64,000 bases of DNA. It comes from Populus alba (Eukaryota > Streptophyta > Magnoliopsida > Malpighiales > Salicaceae). The stretch spans positions 20,490,333 through 20,554,332 of the forward strand of contig NC_133293.1 of assembly GCF_005239225.2 (NCBI RefSeq). Direction: 5' to 3'. Position 1 is the stretch's first letter, and each line of letters starts with the position of its first letter. Shown in pieces: positions 46,299 to 57,894 of this stretch. The position numbers were made by a program, and so were the translations under genes. Under the pieces are notes generated by a model. That model saw only the letters and a program-made list of their open reading frames with translations, was not told the origin of the DNA and ran no database searches.

Positions 46299-48687
46299 TG
46301 GTTTGCTTGTGGTCAGTGTTATCAAACTTGTAGATCCATGCTGTATTTTACGCAATCAGTTTGAACAATCTGTGATGTAGGATGGATGGTCTGTCTTTAA
46401 TTTTCAATCTGTCAAGTCTTGTGTAGGATGACGCAATTGTTAAAGGTACGTCCGGGTTAATAGTTGCATTCAGATCTGATTTTTTGGTTGGCTTCCATTT
46501 TTAACTTAATCGAAACCGAATGAGTGCATATGCAAACTATATCATCCTTTTACTGCTGCTTTTTTTCTGAAGGGACCAAGTTACCGTGATGCTTGTTTGT
46601 TTGGCTAATCACTGTTTGTTTTATAAAGTTTATAATATGTGTGTATTAACAATAATAATAATAATGGTTAAACTACCGTTTGGGGTGTGAGCTCTTCACT
46701 GAACTCTGTATCTTGCCACAACGAGTCGGGTTTGCATCTGACCCTATTTGATTTCGATCAGTGGAAGCCTGGTCTGAACAATGGATGTGGTAATGCATTA
46801 GCTCTTTCGGTATTCGTTTTTGTGGTATTTAATGTTTTTTCTCAACTGATAAAAATAGATTGGCTAGCTAAATAACATTGGATTTCACGTGTAATTGTGT
46901 TTTAAATTTTAATTTTATAGAAACTAAAATAATTCTTTTTTAACCGGACATCAAAATCGTTTTTTTTTTTTTTAAAAAAAAATCCTCTGTAATTAGAGTA
47001 TCTTTTAAAATTGTAAAAGCTATTACAAAGCTATATAAAATCTCTCTACCTTACCATGAGCTAATGATCTGTTTGGCTGTTTAATCCTTCGGAGAATCAA
47101 ACTAAATTTAACCGTGTCAATAAGTCAACTCAGGTTTTTAATCAACTTCGCCAGTTTATTTTTTCTATTAATTTTTTCTTTTGGATCGGTCTGAGTCTCT
47201 TGATCAATTGGGTCCGGTTTATATAGTCTTATAATTTATACATATGTGTGTCTTGTGTCAATATCTTTATGTTATATTGTATTAAAAACAAATCTAAATT
47301 TTTTATAAATATATCTATATAATATAAAAACATATTTGGAACTAGGGTCAATTAGATTTTGGATTGATTTTGATAATATCCATATTTTATTTATTACCAA
47401 TTGAATAACGTAATTATTCGAAGAAATTATAATAATTAATAATGTTAAATTATCTTGTCAGTCACAATGGATTTTTGAGACTCGTTTTTATTTTTTAATT
47501 TTTTGTGTACAGATTGATCAAGAGCACAGCAACTAATAGCAATAAATAAAAAAAATTAAAATGGGCAAACGAATGAGTTATGCTTGCTGCATTTACAGGC
47601 CCAAAAGTTCTCTTAAAGGTGAGAAATCCACTTTCCTTATGTTCCATCGAGTACCGAAACAAACGACTTTTTCCAGATGTGCAAGAAGGAGAGCTGGCAA
47701 TTGGCATAAATTGCAGTACCGAGGTTAACTCAAGTGTCCTTTATATTTTTAAATTTTTTTATAAAATTAATAATATTTTTTTATTTTAATGCATTGATAT
47801 CAAAATTAAATTTTTAAAAATAAAAAAATATTATTTTAATATATTTTTTAGTAAATATTTTTTAAAAAACAACCATAACTATATTTTTAAATACCTCTAT
47901 AAAATAAATATCCACAAAAACTTATAAATTCGTTCATCTATCTAACCACCAAGACTTAGAAATGATCTCAAAATTTGTGTTATTATAGTTTTAAAAATAC
48001 TGATAAATTTAATGTGTTGATTGGTTGCTGGAATTGATCTACTTTTTTAAAAAAATAAAACAAATAATTAATTCAATTGACTGATTGAAAAATTAAGTTA
48101 ACTTGCAATTCAATTCATCCGAGTAAAAAACATTAACAACCATGTTGATTTTCTTTTCTATAAAATAACACTATTTTTTTTAAAATCAATCCATTAAATT
48201 TATGACTTGAACCAACCATGTATCAAATTTTACGATTATAGATTTTATGATTGTTTAAACTACATATTAATTTTTATTTTTTTTAAAATTAATTTTTAAT
48301 TTTAATATATCAAAATAATTTAAAATTATAAAAAAATAATTTAAAAAAGTTCATAAACTTTTAAAATCACTCTTTCTACACAAAACGAACTCTTGTGATG
48401 AATCCCATCGGCCATGAAGAGACCTGTTTCAAATTTTAAGACATCTATGCTTCTAGCTAAATGGTCACTCATTTTTATTCCTATTTTGCCCGTGCAAAAA
48501 CGTTAAAAAAAAGAATACCAATTACCATCCCTGAAAGGAAGATCACTTGTGTAAATCAATAAATATTCCTTCCAACAATTATAACTGCCAGAGCTCAGTG
48601 ACTCTCACTCACACCAAACACGCTTGTACGTTGTACACAGAACCCAAACAGTCTCTCTGTTTTTCTTTCGAGCGTCTGTGATATTAT
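46299..48687. other. intergenic sequence after the RZ-1-like gene
   Basis: The first 250 bp are the likely RZ-1-like 3' UTR. The remainder is AT-rich, with an ATA trinucleotide run near 46650 and a MITE-like AT block at about 47740-47900. No gene is supported. Confidence 0.55.
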
Positions 48688-48872
48688 GGTATCGGTTGTT
48701 TTTCAAATAACTTTTCATGTTAAAATATATGTCAATGATGTTTTTTTATTTTTTAAAAATTATTTTTGACACTAGTACATCAAAATGATATAAAAAATAC
48801 AAACCGCATTTAATTTTAATAAAAAAAAAATTCAAATTTAAACAAAATAGAGATAGAAACGCAGCCCAAACA
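48688..48872. mobile_element. MITE-type dispersed repeat
   Basis: Starts GGTATCGGTTGTTTTTCAAA, has the core TTTTTGACACTAGTACATCA and AAATGATATAAAAAATACAA, and ends GAAACGCAGCCCAAACATG. It closely resembles the copy at about 60490-60690. It lies about 100 bp upstream of the KTF1-like pseudogene start. Confidence 0.65.
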
Positions 48873-49311
48873 TGCTCAGAAATGCAAATCTTTTTCTCTG
48901 CATTTGTTTTTCTTAAAACGAAAAAATAAAGACAAAACCCTGACTCCTTGACATTGTCACGGTAAAATGTCGTCGAATGGGACGGGTAAGGCTGTCGCCT
49001 CCGGCGGAGGAGAACGGAAACGTGGCAGTGGTGGTGATGACGATAAGACTGGTGGTGGAAATAAGAAGAAGAATCGCGCGGTTCTTCGAAGATGCAGCTG
49101 ATTTTAGTGATCGCGACAGTGATGATAGTGACCTTAACTTCGACATTGAAGGTTTTAAAAAAAATTCTCATTTCGGATTATTTTTATGTTCGACTCTCCT
49201 GGGGTCGTGCTGGTAAAGCGGTGGTGTTTTTAATGTTTTTGAATTTTGATTTGTAAAGTTTGACATTTTAGAGTTATGACTGAAAATGAGACTGCCATGT
49301 GACTTGACCGT

Positions 49312-49495
49312 TTGGAAAACGGTTAAATCGCGTTTCTAAAAATTTTAAATGTTTTTTATTAAAATAATAATTTTTTATATATTTTGAATTATTTTAATAT
49401 ATTAATATTAAAAATAATTTTTAAAAATAAAAAAATATATTATATTAATATATTTTAATATAATAAGTAATCATATTTTTAAACAGATTTTTAAT
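49312..49495. mobile_element. MITE-like AT block inside the KTF1-like relic
   Basis: Runs from AAAACGGTTAAATCGCGTTTC through ATTTTGAATTATTTTAATATATTAATATTAAAAATAATTT-type core (described in parts) to CATATTTTTAAACAG. It resembles the dispersed family elsewhere in the window but is degraded. It lies in the presumed first intron. Confidence 0.5.
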
Positions 49496-50274
49496 GTGTA
49501 TTTTTTGACGGTGCATGTTGAAATTTTTGGTAATCTTTGTTTGAGTTTTGATTTTTCAGGTAAGGTTTAGGGTTTTGAGTGGAAACGTGTGTTGTTGTTA
49601 CGATTCTGAGATGGTATAACGGGGTGTTTCACCTTTATTCTTTGTTACTTGTCTTGTTTTTGTGCTGCACGATGGTTCATTAGGGTTTGGTTTAGGGTCT
49701 TCTGTAAGGTTTTTTTAGTCTAGGAATTTCTAAAGAAATTTTGAGTTATTTGCTATCCCTGTGAAGTGGTTTTTTTTTAGTCAAGGTTTTTGCTTTGGGG
49801 CTTCTTGATCTTATATGAAAATGATGTTGCTTTAAGGTTAAAATAGAGTGCTCATGTAAAATATGAAATCTATGGATGCTTTTTACCTGCTCACAGAAAA
49901 TGGAAAGTGCTTGTGTTTTTAAAAAGTTATTTGTCTGTGCAAATTGGTCCGTGTATTTGTTTTTGAGCTTGTTGTGCTGTAAAAATGTTCATTGAGGATA
50001 CCGGAGTATTTATTTGTTGGAACTTAAACGGATTTGCTTGATTTTGCCGCAGATCCACTGGAAAATTTAAAGAGATAGGATTTACGAATCAATTTTACAG
50101 AAAATTCAATGGAAAGATGGAAGCAGCTAGTATTTGTTTTGCATTGTCGAGGTTTATTTTGAGATTTGTGTGCACAAAATGAGTAGTTTTGTTATATTGT
50201 CCGGGTTTTGAGTTAAATGGAACGCCTTAGTATTTTTTTTGGATTTGAAAAGGACAGCAAGAGAGATGGAAACC

Positions 50275-50580
50275 AGGAATCTAGCTGGGGTAATAAAAGC
50301 GGTTGGAACTCTGCATCAAGTGATGCAGGAAGAAATTCCGAGTCTGCTTGGGGCAAGAAGAGCATTTGGAACTCTGAATCCAGTAATGCTGATGGAAATC
50401 AAGATTCTGGTTGGGCCACCAAAAGCAACTGGAACTCTGGGTCGAAAGATGCAAACCAAGGTTCTAGTTGGGCCAAGAAAAGTAATTGGAACTCTGGATC
50501 TAGTGATGCAAACCAAGAATCTGGTTGGGGCAAGAAAAGCAGTTGGAGCTCTGGATATGGTGATGGTAACCAGGATTCAT
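50275..50580 (+). repeat. 57-bp WG-coding minisatellite
   Basis: About five units coding for S-x-W-x-x-K-S-x-W-x-S-x-x(6)-x-Q patterns. The last three units are the most alike. This is the AGO-hook type repeat of the KTF1-like relic. Confidence 0.8.
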
Positions 50581-51472
50581 CCGTAGCCTGAGATGGTGAA
50601 GGCCAAACAGAGACTTATGGTAATAGGGCAGGTGTTGGGGGCTGGAGAGGTGGCGTTGGTGGCAAGGTTGATCCAGACACAGGGGGCTTTAGAGGTAGAG
50701 GCGATAGAGGAGGCTTCGGAGGTAGAAATGGTTCGGACAGAGGAGGTTATGGAGGTAGAGGCAAATCTGACAGGGGTGGATTTGGAGGTAGAGGTGGTTC
50801 AGACCGAGGAGGCTCTAGAGGTAGAGGGGACAGAGGTGGCTTTGGTGGTAGAGGCAGAGGAAGGAGAGATCAAAATGGTGGTTGGAGTGACAACAGTTCT
50901 GCTGAAGATAGTACCTTTGGCTGGAAGAATGGGGCAAACAATAGCGGTGGAGGATGGAAAAATAATGGTGGTGGAAGCAGTTGGAACCAAGGAGGTGACG
51001 ATAAGGGCCAACATAATAGCTGGAATTCATTCTGGTGGTGGAACAAGCAATCGAGCTGGTGGTTAGAGCAGCCAAGATTCAGACTGGAACCAGTCAAGAA
51101 TGGCCAAAGGTAGTTCTAGTAATGACCTTGCTAGTGCTAATATTTATGCTGCCTGGGGTCAAGGAAACAGCTGGAAGTCATCAAATTCTTCTGGTGGGGA
51201 CTGGAATTCAAAAAAGAAATTAAAGGTTTGATGATCAAGGAAGTGGCTGGAACAAAGGATCTGGTTCTTGTGTTCCAGGTGATGGCTGGGGGAACAAAGG
51301 AGCTGGTTCAGGAGATGCAGGGGCAACTGGAGGTGATGCCAAGACCTGGAATCCATCCAGTGCTTCTGTTGGAGGTCAATCATCTTGTTGGAGTCAATCA
51401 ACAGAGGCAAAAGGAGCTAATGCAAGTGGGGAACAAACTGATCCATGGGGTAAAGCATCATCAAGTTCTTGA

Positions 51473-52700
51473 TGAAACAAAGGGAATGATGGAAGTTCCA
51501 AAGGAGGGTGGTAATTGTGCTTTGCAAACTAGCAATGTTACTTATTTTTTGAAGTTCAACGGTTCTGTATATAGTTACTTGTTGTGTTATTCACTATTAG
51601 GAAGGATCCAACAGCAGTATCTACTCTTGAAACTCTGCACCGGTGTCCATTAATTTATGTATGTTTCCTCGAGGCATCTTGAATTATGGTACTCCCCAAA
51701 AGAAGCTGCTCTTGGAGCACTGATCATGGAGACGGTTTCTAGTTTATGACAGTATGTACATAGTTATGTTATCCTGTACACGTGCATTATTTATATATTA
51801 GTTGTATGTCATGATGCTAATTCTAGTGCCAGAAAATGCCTTGAAGGTGAAATTGCCTGGGTATCCATGTTTGTATGAAGCGTTCTGCTTTGTCCACTTC
51901 AATAGACTCAACAGAAAGCAGTGGAATCAATTTTTTGAATGCTTATGTTGAACAGATGATAAAACAGGTTGTGTGAAGCAAATAGATCAACATGCATGGC
52001 GAGCTTCATTCTTAAAGAAACTTGGTGAGCTTAATCTTCATCCATGGATGATGCAGGGACGGAATCTGCTTCCAAGGCTTGTTTGTGAATCCACTTTCGG
52101 TACCCCATCCATCCTCTTCATTCATGTGAATCCACAATGCATATCTCGGATCTGTCAATGTTTCCATAAACCGGCCTACTTCAACGCACTTATTGGCACA
52201 TAGCATTGTTAATAATAGTACCGATGATAAACATGTATGAAGAACGCCTGAAAGATACAAATCTGCAAAGCAAGCTCTCATGTATGAAGCTAGAGAAGAG
52301 GGAGCGCTATTTTTCAACGTTGTAGCGGCTAGTGAAGGCTGCCAAAGTGGGCGTGTCACCTTGGCAGCTTTCTCCTGCAAACGATACACGTTGCTTTTGA
52401 ACAACCCATGAGGGGTTGATGTTGAGATTTGGCAATTCTGAGGTTTGGGTTGGGCAGCAGCCCCTTGTGTGATGTGCTTTTCATTTCCTCACGGGCCGAA
52501 AAGCATTCGTGGGCCCTATTTTTTTTATTTTATGGGAGGATCTCGTTATTTTCCCTGGAAAACTAGTCATGGTGTCCTGAAAGGACCCGTAGACACGTTA
52601 TGAAGTGAAGGACCTCGTGAATCTTTCCTTCATTCGAAACTGAAAAGCTTAAAACGAAAGATATTGACATATTTGTTTGTAAATGTCTTCAATTCAAGAT
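51473..52700. other. 3' flank of the KTF1-like relic
   Basis: Probably the old 3' UTR and downstream DNA. A 130-codon open frame on the minus strand (52012-52404) has normal-looking composition but no domain I recognise, so it is left uncalled. The region is less AT-rich than the MITE-filled intergenic DNA. Confidence 0.45.
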
Positions 52701-52773
52701 GCCGTCTTAGCTTAGCTGGTAGAGCGCATGGCTTTTAACCATGTGGTCGTGGGTTCGATTCCCACAGACGGCG
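52701..52773 (+). tRNA. tRNA-Lys (anticodon UUU)
   Basis: A complete 73-nt cloverleaf. Acceptor stem GCCGTCT pairs with AGACGGC. The A box is TAGCTTAGCTGG. The anticodon stem CATGG/CCATG encloses CTTTTAA, giving UUU. The T arm GTGGG/CCCAC has GGTTCGATTCC. No intron, no encoded CCA. Confidence 0.97.
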
Positions 52774-53294
52774 GTGATGTGTTTTTGTTTTGAAATTCAA
52801 CTTTCGTATCTCTCTCTCTCTCTCTCTCTAACATCGAGAATCTTAAAGTAATATAAAATCTACTAGGACGGTTTGGCAAGTTTCTCCGACAAGACAGTCC
52901 CTGTTAACTACATTATTAACTCATGAAAATGACAGACCAATGACAAATAAAAAGAGTCGACAATAGAAAAGAAAGGGAAAAAAATGGCGAAAATATTCGA
53001 CAAAAGATCCGAAACGCCACCTCAGCCGCCTATATCCTATCCATCCCTTGCCAAAATTTTATTTCAGTCGCTTCTTCTTTAGTTAAGCAAGAATGGACTA
53101 ATCCACATGCATAGTTTGTATTCTTCATCTTTACCCAACATGACGGGGCTCGTATTAGTGAAAATCTGATGTTATATCTATACAATTGTAGCAATAAGCA
53201 GGGCTTGCACTGTAATCCGACTAGTTGTGATGACATTTTCCCCTTTAAATCTTTAATATTGATGATGCATTTCTCTCTCCTTCAATTTAGACTT
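52774..53294. other. spacer between tRNA-Lys and the pectate lyase
   Basis: Holds a (TC)n microsatellite at about 52808-52829 and the likely 3' UTR of the minus-strand pectate lyase. No other gene is seen. Confidence 0.6.
52782..52786 (+). terminator. Pol III terminator for tRNA-Lys(UUU)
   Basis: TTTTT nine nucleotides after the mature tRNA end, followed by a second T4 run. Confidence 0.8.
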
Positions 53295-56200
53295 CTATAA
53301 TGATAATAATGGGAAAGATTCCAAGGCAACATGGTTGGTGATGGTGCACAGAATTAAAATAATTAGAAGGGACAAAAAGATAAAGCTTGTAGATGTGGGT
53401 GGTGGAGCGCCGCTCCCGAATATCATTCCGAAGTAATCGCCATCACCACCGCTGGACCCGGACCCCTGGACGCCGGTGTTGGTTGTGGAGCTAGTCCCAC
53501 CTCCGCTGAATCCCGGAGTAGAAATGCTCCCACTGTCATCTCTGTGCAAATGATTGAAAACCAACAAGTGAATACATTATTTTGAAGATCAAATGATGAC
53601 ATGATTCAATAGAAAATGATGCTTACTAACGAATCTAACAGAGAAGCGTTTAAAAAAATGGTTGGCCCTAATGCTTAATGGCCAAAAGGGTTGGTGTAGG
53701 GGCGGTCGTATATGAGGAGACTGTTTGGGCCATGGAAGGTCTACATGGGACAACCACAACAGAAGCGACAGCCAATGACATTAGAAAAACAACAGCAGAT
53801 AATTATTATGGAGCAGACAAATTTGAACTGGAGTGGAGTCTCACGTGAGATTAAGGGGCTGTGGGGCTTAAGCTAGAGCTTCTCTTGACATGTCTGAATT
53901 GCAGCTACATTTTCAGCAACAAAGGGAAAAGGAACACAACTCATAAAGAGGATAGCCTATGTATGTTAAAAAAAAAAAAAAGTAATGGAGAACCAGAGAA
54001 AGTAAAGAGGAAAATTAGAGAAGCTTAACAAGCAAAAGTCGAGCATCAGGAAAACGCGCATCAACTAGGTCAAAAGCAAAGCTCCTTTTCCAATACTGAT
54101 GTCCAGTTAATACCCCACCAATTAATAAGTGGGAACCACAGTGTGTTGAAAACCATGGACTTGGCCTCACACATATTTGCTGGAAAGCAGATCAAGAGAA
54201 TATAATTGCGTCACCTTCCCATGCAAAAACACTGAAACACAACACCACACTAGCATATGTTCTTTGCCCTATGTGGGTCTATCTCTAGAGGAAAAGGCCA
54301 GACTTTGCAACTAAGCTCATTTTTCTTCACGCCTCCTGATTTAGACACCTCGGTTTGACAGACATATAAACCTACACGGTACATGGCAAACTTAAAACTA
54401 CCACATGGCAGTGACAAAGGGAAGAATTTGTATCAACAGTTTCATTTTCTGGACAATTAGGAGTTCCCGGAGACAAATTGCAATCGGAGTTGATTCAAGT
54501 ACATGTTTAATTAAAAATCCCTACCAGAAGCCCCTTTACGTGAGCCCGGTCTCAAAGAACTACAGGCTCCAGTAATGCAAGCATGGGTTCTCTCATGCAA
54601 GAAGTTCATAATAATGCTCGAGGGCTAAGAACAGCGACACGGTAGCGGATCGCATGCAACAAATCTTGTGCCCGATTCACAAATTCGGCTAAGATCCACA
54701 AATGCTCAGCAAAGATGTAGTGGAACCAAGTTTTAAGGCCTAAACCCTAAAGCGAGCAAGTCCAAGAGGGTCCACCAACACGAGATACAATGAGATCCAA
54801 CGGTAACAAAATGAAAAGCACGGAACTTAAATAAAAGAAGACCCTATTTGCCATGCAGTAGCAGTACTGGAAAGGCACAGGAGAGAGTGGAGACCAACAA
54901 ATGAACTGTAAGGCTGTTTTTGGTGGTACTAGGCTAGATTCCCAATGCAAACGCATGATCACGTGCACCAGTGTAAAAAAGGTATTTTATATAGGCAAGG
55001 ACTCTCGCTATCAGAAGAGGCGTTTGTTTTTGCGCATAGAGGTTCGCATGAAATAAATAAATAAGTTTATATTATTTTTTTAGTATTTTGATGTGATATT
55101 GCCAAAAAAAAAATACAATAAAAAATCATTTTAATATATGAAAAAAAACACATTTAAAAAAACCATACTACTAAAAAACTCCTATCAAATTTTTTGGCTG
55201 GATCCAAAAGCCATCTTTGCAAGCACAAAGTTAAGCTAACTATAAAAACACAGAAAGCTTTCCCTCAACAAAGATTAGGCGTAGATTGCCAAAAAATCAG
55301 ACTGCGAAATGTCTACTTTTATTCACTCCACACAGAATAAGACTGATCAAACCGAAAGATTTTCCCTGAAAAACTGTCAGCAATTGAGATTCTGGGATAG
55401 TGACACTAGAGGGAATTATTTCAACACCTAATAAAATGCAATTAATTAGGGGAAAGGTCATTAAGAGTAACAGGTAATTCAGCTGATATCAGTAATAAAA
55501 AGAATCCTCGACGGACAAAAGGCGCTCAAAGAGCTGAAAATGAGAGCACAAAGTGGGGCCAAGTTAGTAAGGTTTACCTAGGGTCACCGAAGACACCAGC
55601 ATTCAAGGTGAGTTGTTGAATTAAACCAGCAGACTTGGGTTCCACACTGGAGGCTTTACTATACTGTGCACTCAGACCGGCTCCTGAGGGCACAAAGAAC
55701 GCTCCGTTTACCATTATGTCCCCATCTGTTCTCCAATTCCAACCTGCCCAGTCTCCCTCGTTTGTGTCCACCCTCTTTGTTACCTGTCAAGATTTCAAGA
55801 GGTCACCATCAGAGATTGCACTCCACGTTCCGAAAATGAGAGTGGAGCATGCACAGGGGATTTTAATGGCTGGCAGGCACCAAAGAGATCACTCTCATGC
55901 TGATAATGGTTTAGATTTATTTTTAATGGGGATAACAGCTTGCTTTTCAAGGATGTTGCCATCAACTTTACTTAATCGATCATTAATCAATCATATATTC
56001 TACCTCCTTAAATGATGAGAAATAGTTCAGAGCAGACTAACCTCTTTGGCATTATCATCAGTTGGTGCGGTATATCGATTCCCTTGACTATTTATGGTTG
56101 GATTCGCACTACCACCAATAGCATACATCTCCCAGGCTGTAAAATCATTGTTCACCACATGTATATACCCTCTTCTACACCTTGGCATCCGTTGCACCAG

Positions 56201-57711
56201 CCCTTGGCCAAAGTGATTAAAGGCTATGGTAACTTGCATCCCTGTGTCCAATGCATACTTGTCATCATGCCCCAATAGCATCACTTCATCATGGTGGGTA
56301 AAATGGTTGTTTGATATGGTAATCCCAGTGGACCCCATTATAGCATCAATCAAACCATCAGTGCAATAAGATAAAGAACAGTGATCGATCCAAATCTTCT
56401 GGGCCCCAAAAATGGAAATGCCATCACCGTCTGATCTCCCTCTCCATCCAACATGAGTTGGTGATGCTGCTATGTTAGTATTACCAGAAGGCTTGCAGTG
56501 GTGAACGTGGATGTTGTGGATAATAATGTGTGATATGTATTGAAGTGTTATGCACCCATTTCCTGTAATGTGAACATTTGCGCCACGGCCATCAATAGTT
56601 TTGTAACTATTGAAAATAAGCTCATGTTTGAGCTTAATGACCATATTTGAAGAGAAGATGATCCACAGAGGTTGGTCTTGGATGACACCGTAACGTAATG
56701 TGCCTGGTTTTGGGTTGGCTGGATCCTGGTCAGAGGAGTCAGTGACCACATAGATCTGACCACCTCTTCCACCTAACGAGCCTTGACCAAATCCAATGGC
56801 GCAGTCAGCTAAACGTTGGCGGTTGTTAGCCCAATTAGAGTCGCATCTCCAGCAATCGTCGATGGGGTTTCCAGTTTGGCATTGGCCCTTCTCTTGAATG
56901 GACAAAAGGTGCCTTCTTGATAGAGATGCATTGACTCTCCTGCAAGATAAAATATATAAAAAAAAAAAAATCAATAATGTGATAAAACTATGGAAATAAC
57001 ATTTGGTTGGCTTGAAGAAAATGTAAAAAGTGGGAAGATAAAATAAGCCATGTAGCTAAATGAGTTGGGTAAAAAGAAAGGTTAAAAAAACAGGGGAAAC
57101 AGGGTATGCTCTGTTTGTTTCCCGGGAAAATGCAATGACAGCAAGAAAAATGACAACTTTGTTTTGTTTTGGTGTTGTAGATCGGTAAAGAGTTGAAAAT
57201 GAGAGGCACCCATGAGACAGAAACCTTCAATGAACAGAACCCAGACGGGGTTTTGTTTGACTGTCCCCTGTTTGGTTGCTGAGAAAATATGGCAAATCAA
57301 GAAAATGTGGTTTTATTTTCCATTTCCAGCTCAAAATCACTGCAAAAGAGAGATCCTCCTAGCAATGAGAACAACCCAGGTAAGAATTTGTTCAAAATCA
57401 GGAAAACAGAAACTACCATAAACACCAGAAGCAAAACCCAAGTTAGCATTTTTCTCTAGCTAAAAGGCTGAATGTTGGAAACTACAAAAAAACCATGATG
57501 CAAAACCATAAAATGAGCTAACACAAGATGGGTTTCTAGTGATTTGTAGCAGAAGGCTGTAAAGGTCTCACCGTTTTACATCTTCAGCAACAGCCTCAGG
57601 GTCTGGATGCTGGTGTGGAAGGGTGAGATTGAAGGCAGTAGTTTCAATAATGAATCGAGAGAAAGAAGTAAACAGGCAAATTAAGAGAATGTAGATGTTG
57701 GGAAGCTTCAT
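53295..57711 (-). CDS. pectate lyase, family PL1, probably GPI-anchored
   Basis: Four exons on the minus strand: 57711-57572, 56939-56042, 55783-55578 and 53541-53295. GT-AG, phase-consistent, 496 aa. Signal peptide about 1-27. The PL1 beta-helix domain spans about 65-390. It begins NPIDDCWRC (71-79) and carries the Ca-binding and substrate motifs WIDHCSLS (230-237) with DGDG (217-220) just before it, and RMPRCRRG (297-304) holding the catalytic Arg pattern RxPxxR. The enzyme cleaves de-esterified homogalacturonan by beta-elimination in the cell wall. The last exon encodes a low-complexity Ser/Gly/Thr linker, a small-residue stretch and a hydrophobic C-terminus ([16 protein letters not shown]), the layout of a GPI-anchor signal, seen in some plant pectate lyase-like proteins. 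About nine residues follow the hydrophobic stretch, which is slightly unusual. The ATG at 57711 is chosen because it starts the signal peptide and lies about 175 bp after a TATA box. Intron 3 is 2,036 nt. Confidence 0.93.
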
Positions 57712-57884
57712 CGAAGTAGCAATTAAAATGGCTTGGGCTTTTAGGTATTCGTTGTTTAACCTTGTGCTTCTCTGTAGAAGAAGATTCTTCAAGGAAGGGG
57801 TGGATGTGTGTTTCTTGAAGAACAACCAAAAAACCTTAGGAAGCTGCTGCAAATTTTGGGAAAATGTGATGTGTTTGCAGTAGC

Positions 57885-57891
57885 TTATATA
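57885..57891 (-). promoter_or_regulatory. TATA box of the pectate lyase gene
   Basis: TATATAA on the minus strand, about 175 bp upstream of the ATG. Transcription start would fall near 57860, giving a 5' leader of about 150 nt. It argues against the upstream in-frame ATG at 57939, which lies before the TATA box. Confidence 0.6.
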
Positions 57892-57894
57892 ATG

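Larger units (their letters stand above)
48967..51472 (+). pseudogene. KTF1/SPT5-like relic lacking its central domains
   Basis: The first exon reads MSSNGTGKAVASGGG...KTGGGNKKKNRAVL, then shifts frame and continues FFEDAADFSDRDSDDSDLNFDIE (to about 49150). This resembles the N-terminus of KTF1 (SPT5L/RDM3), an RNA-directed DNA methylation factor that binds AGO4 through WG/GW repeats. The NGN and KOW domains should follow but are absent. Instead about 1 kb of intron-like DNA leads to the C-terminal part. From 50217 there are WG repeats of about 19 residues (SGWATKSNWNSGSKDANQ and similar), an in-frame TGA at 50589 where Trp is expected, an RGG/FGGRG stretch (about 50650-50880), a frameshift near 51025, a TAG near 51064, another frameshift near 51230, and the natural-looking end DPWGKASSSS at 51472. 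Expression of the 124-codon WG frame (50217-50591) cannot be excluded. Confidence 0.8.

Noticed and set aside
48746..49171. 141-codon minus-strand open frame
   Set aside because: Antisense of the KTF1-like first exon and of a MITE; the sense strand has a recognisable family match.
50593..51066. 157-codon frame rich in Val, Glu and Gly
   Set aside because: Wrong frame of the RGG/FGGRG region; the proper frame continues from the WG repeats through a single TGA.
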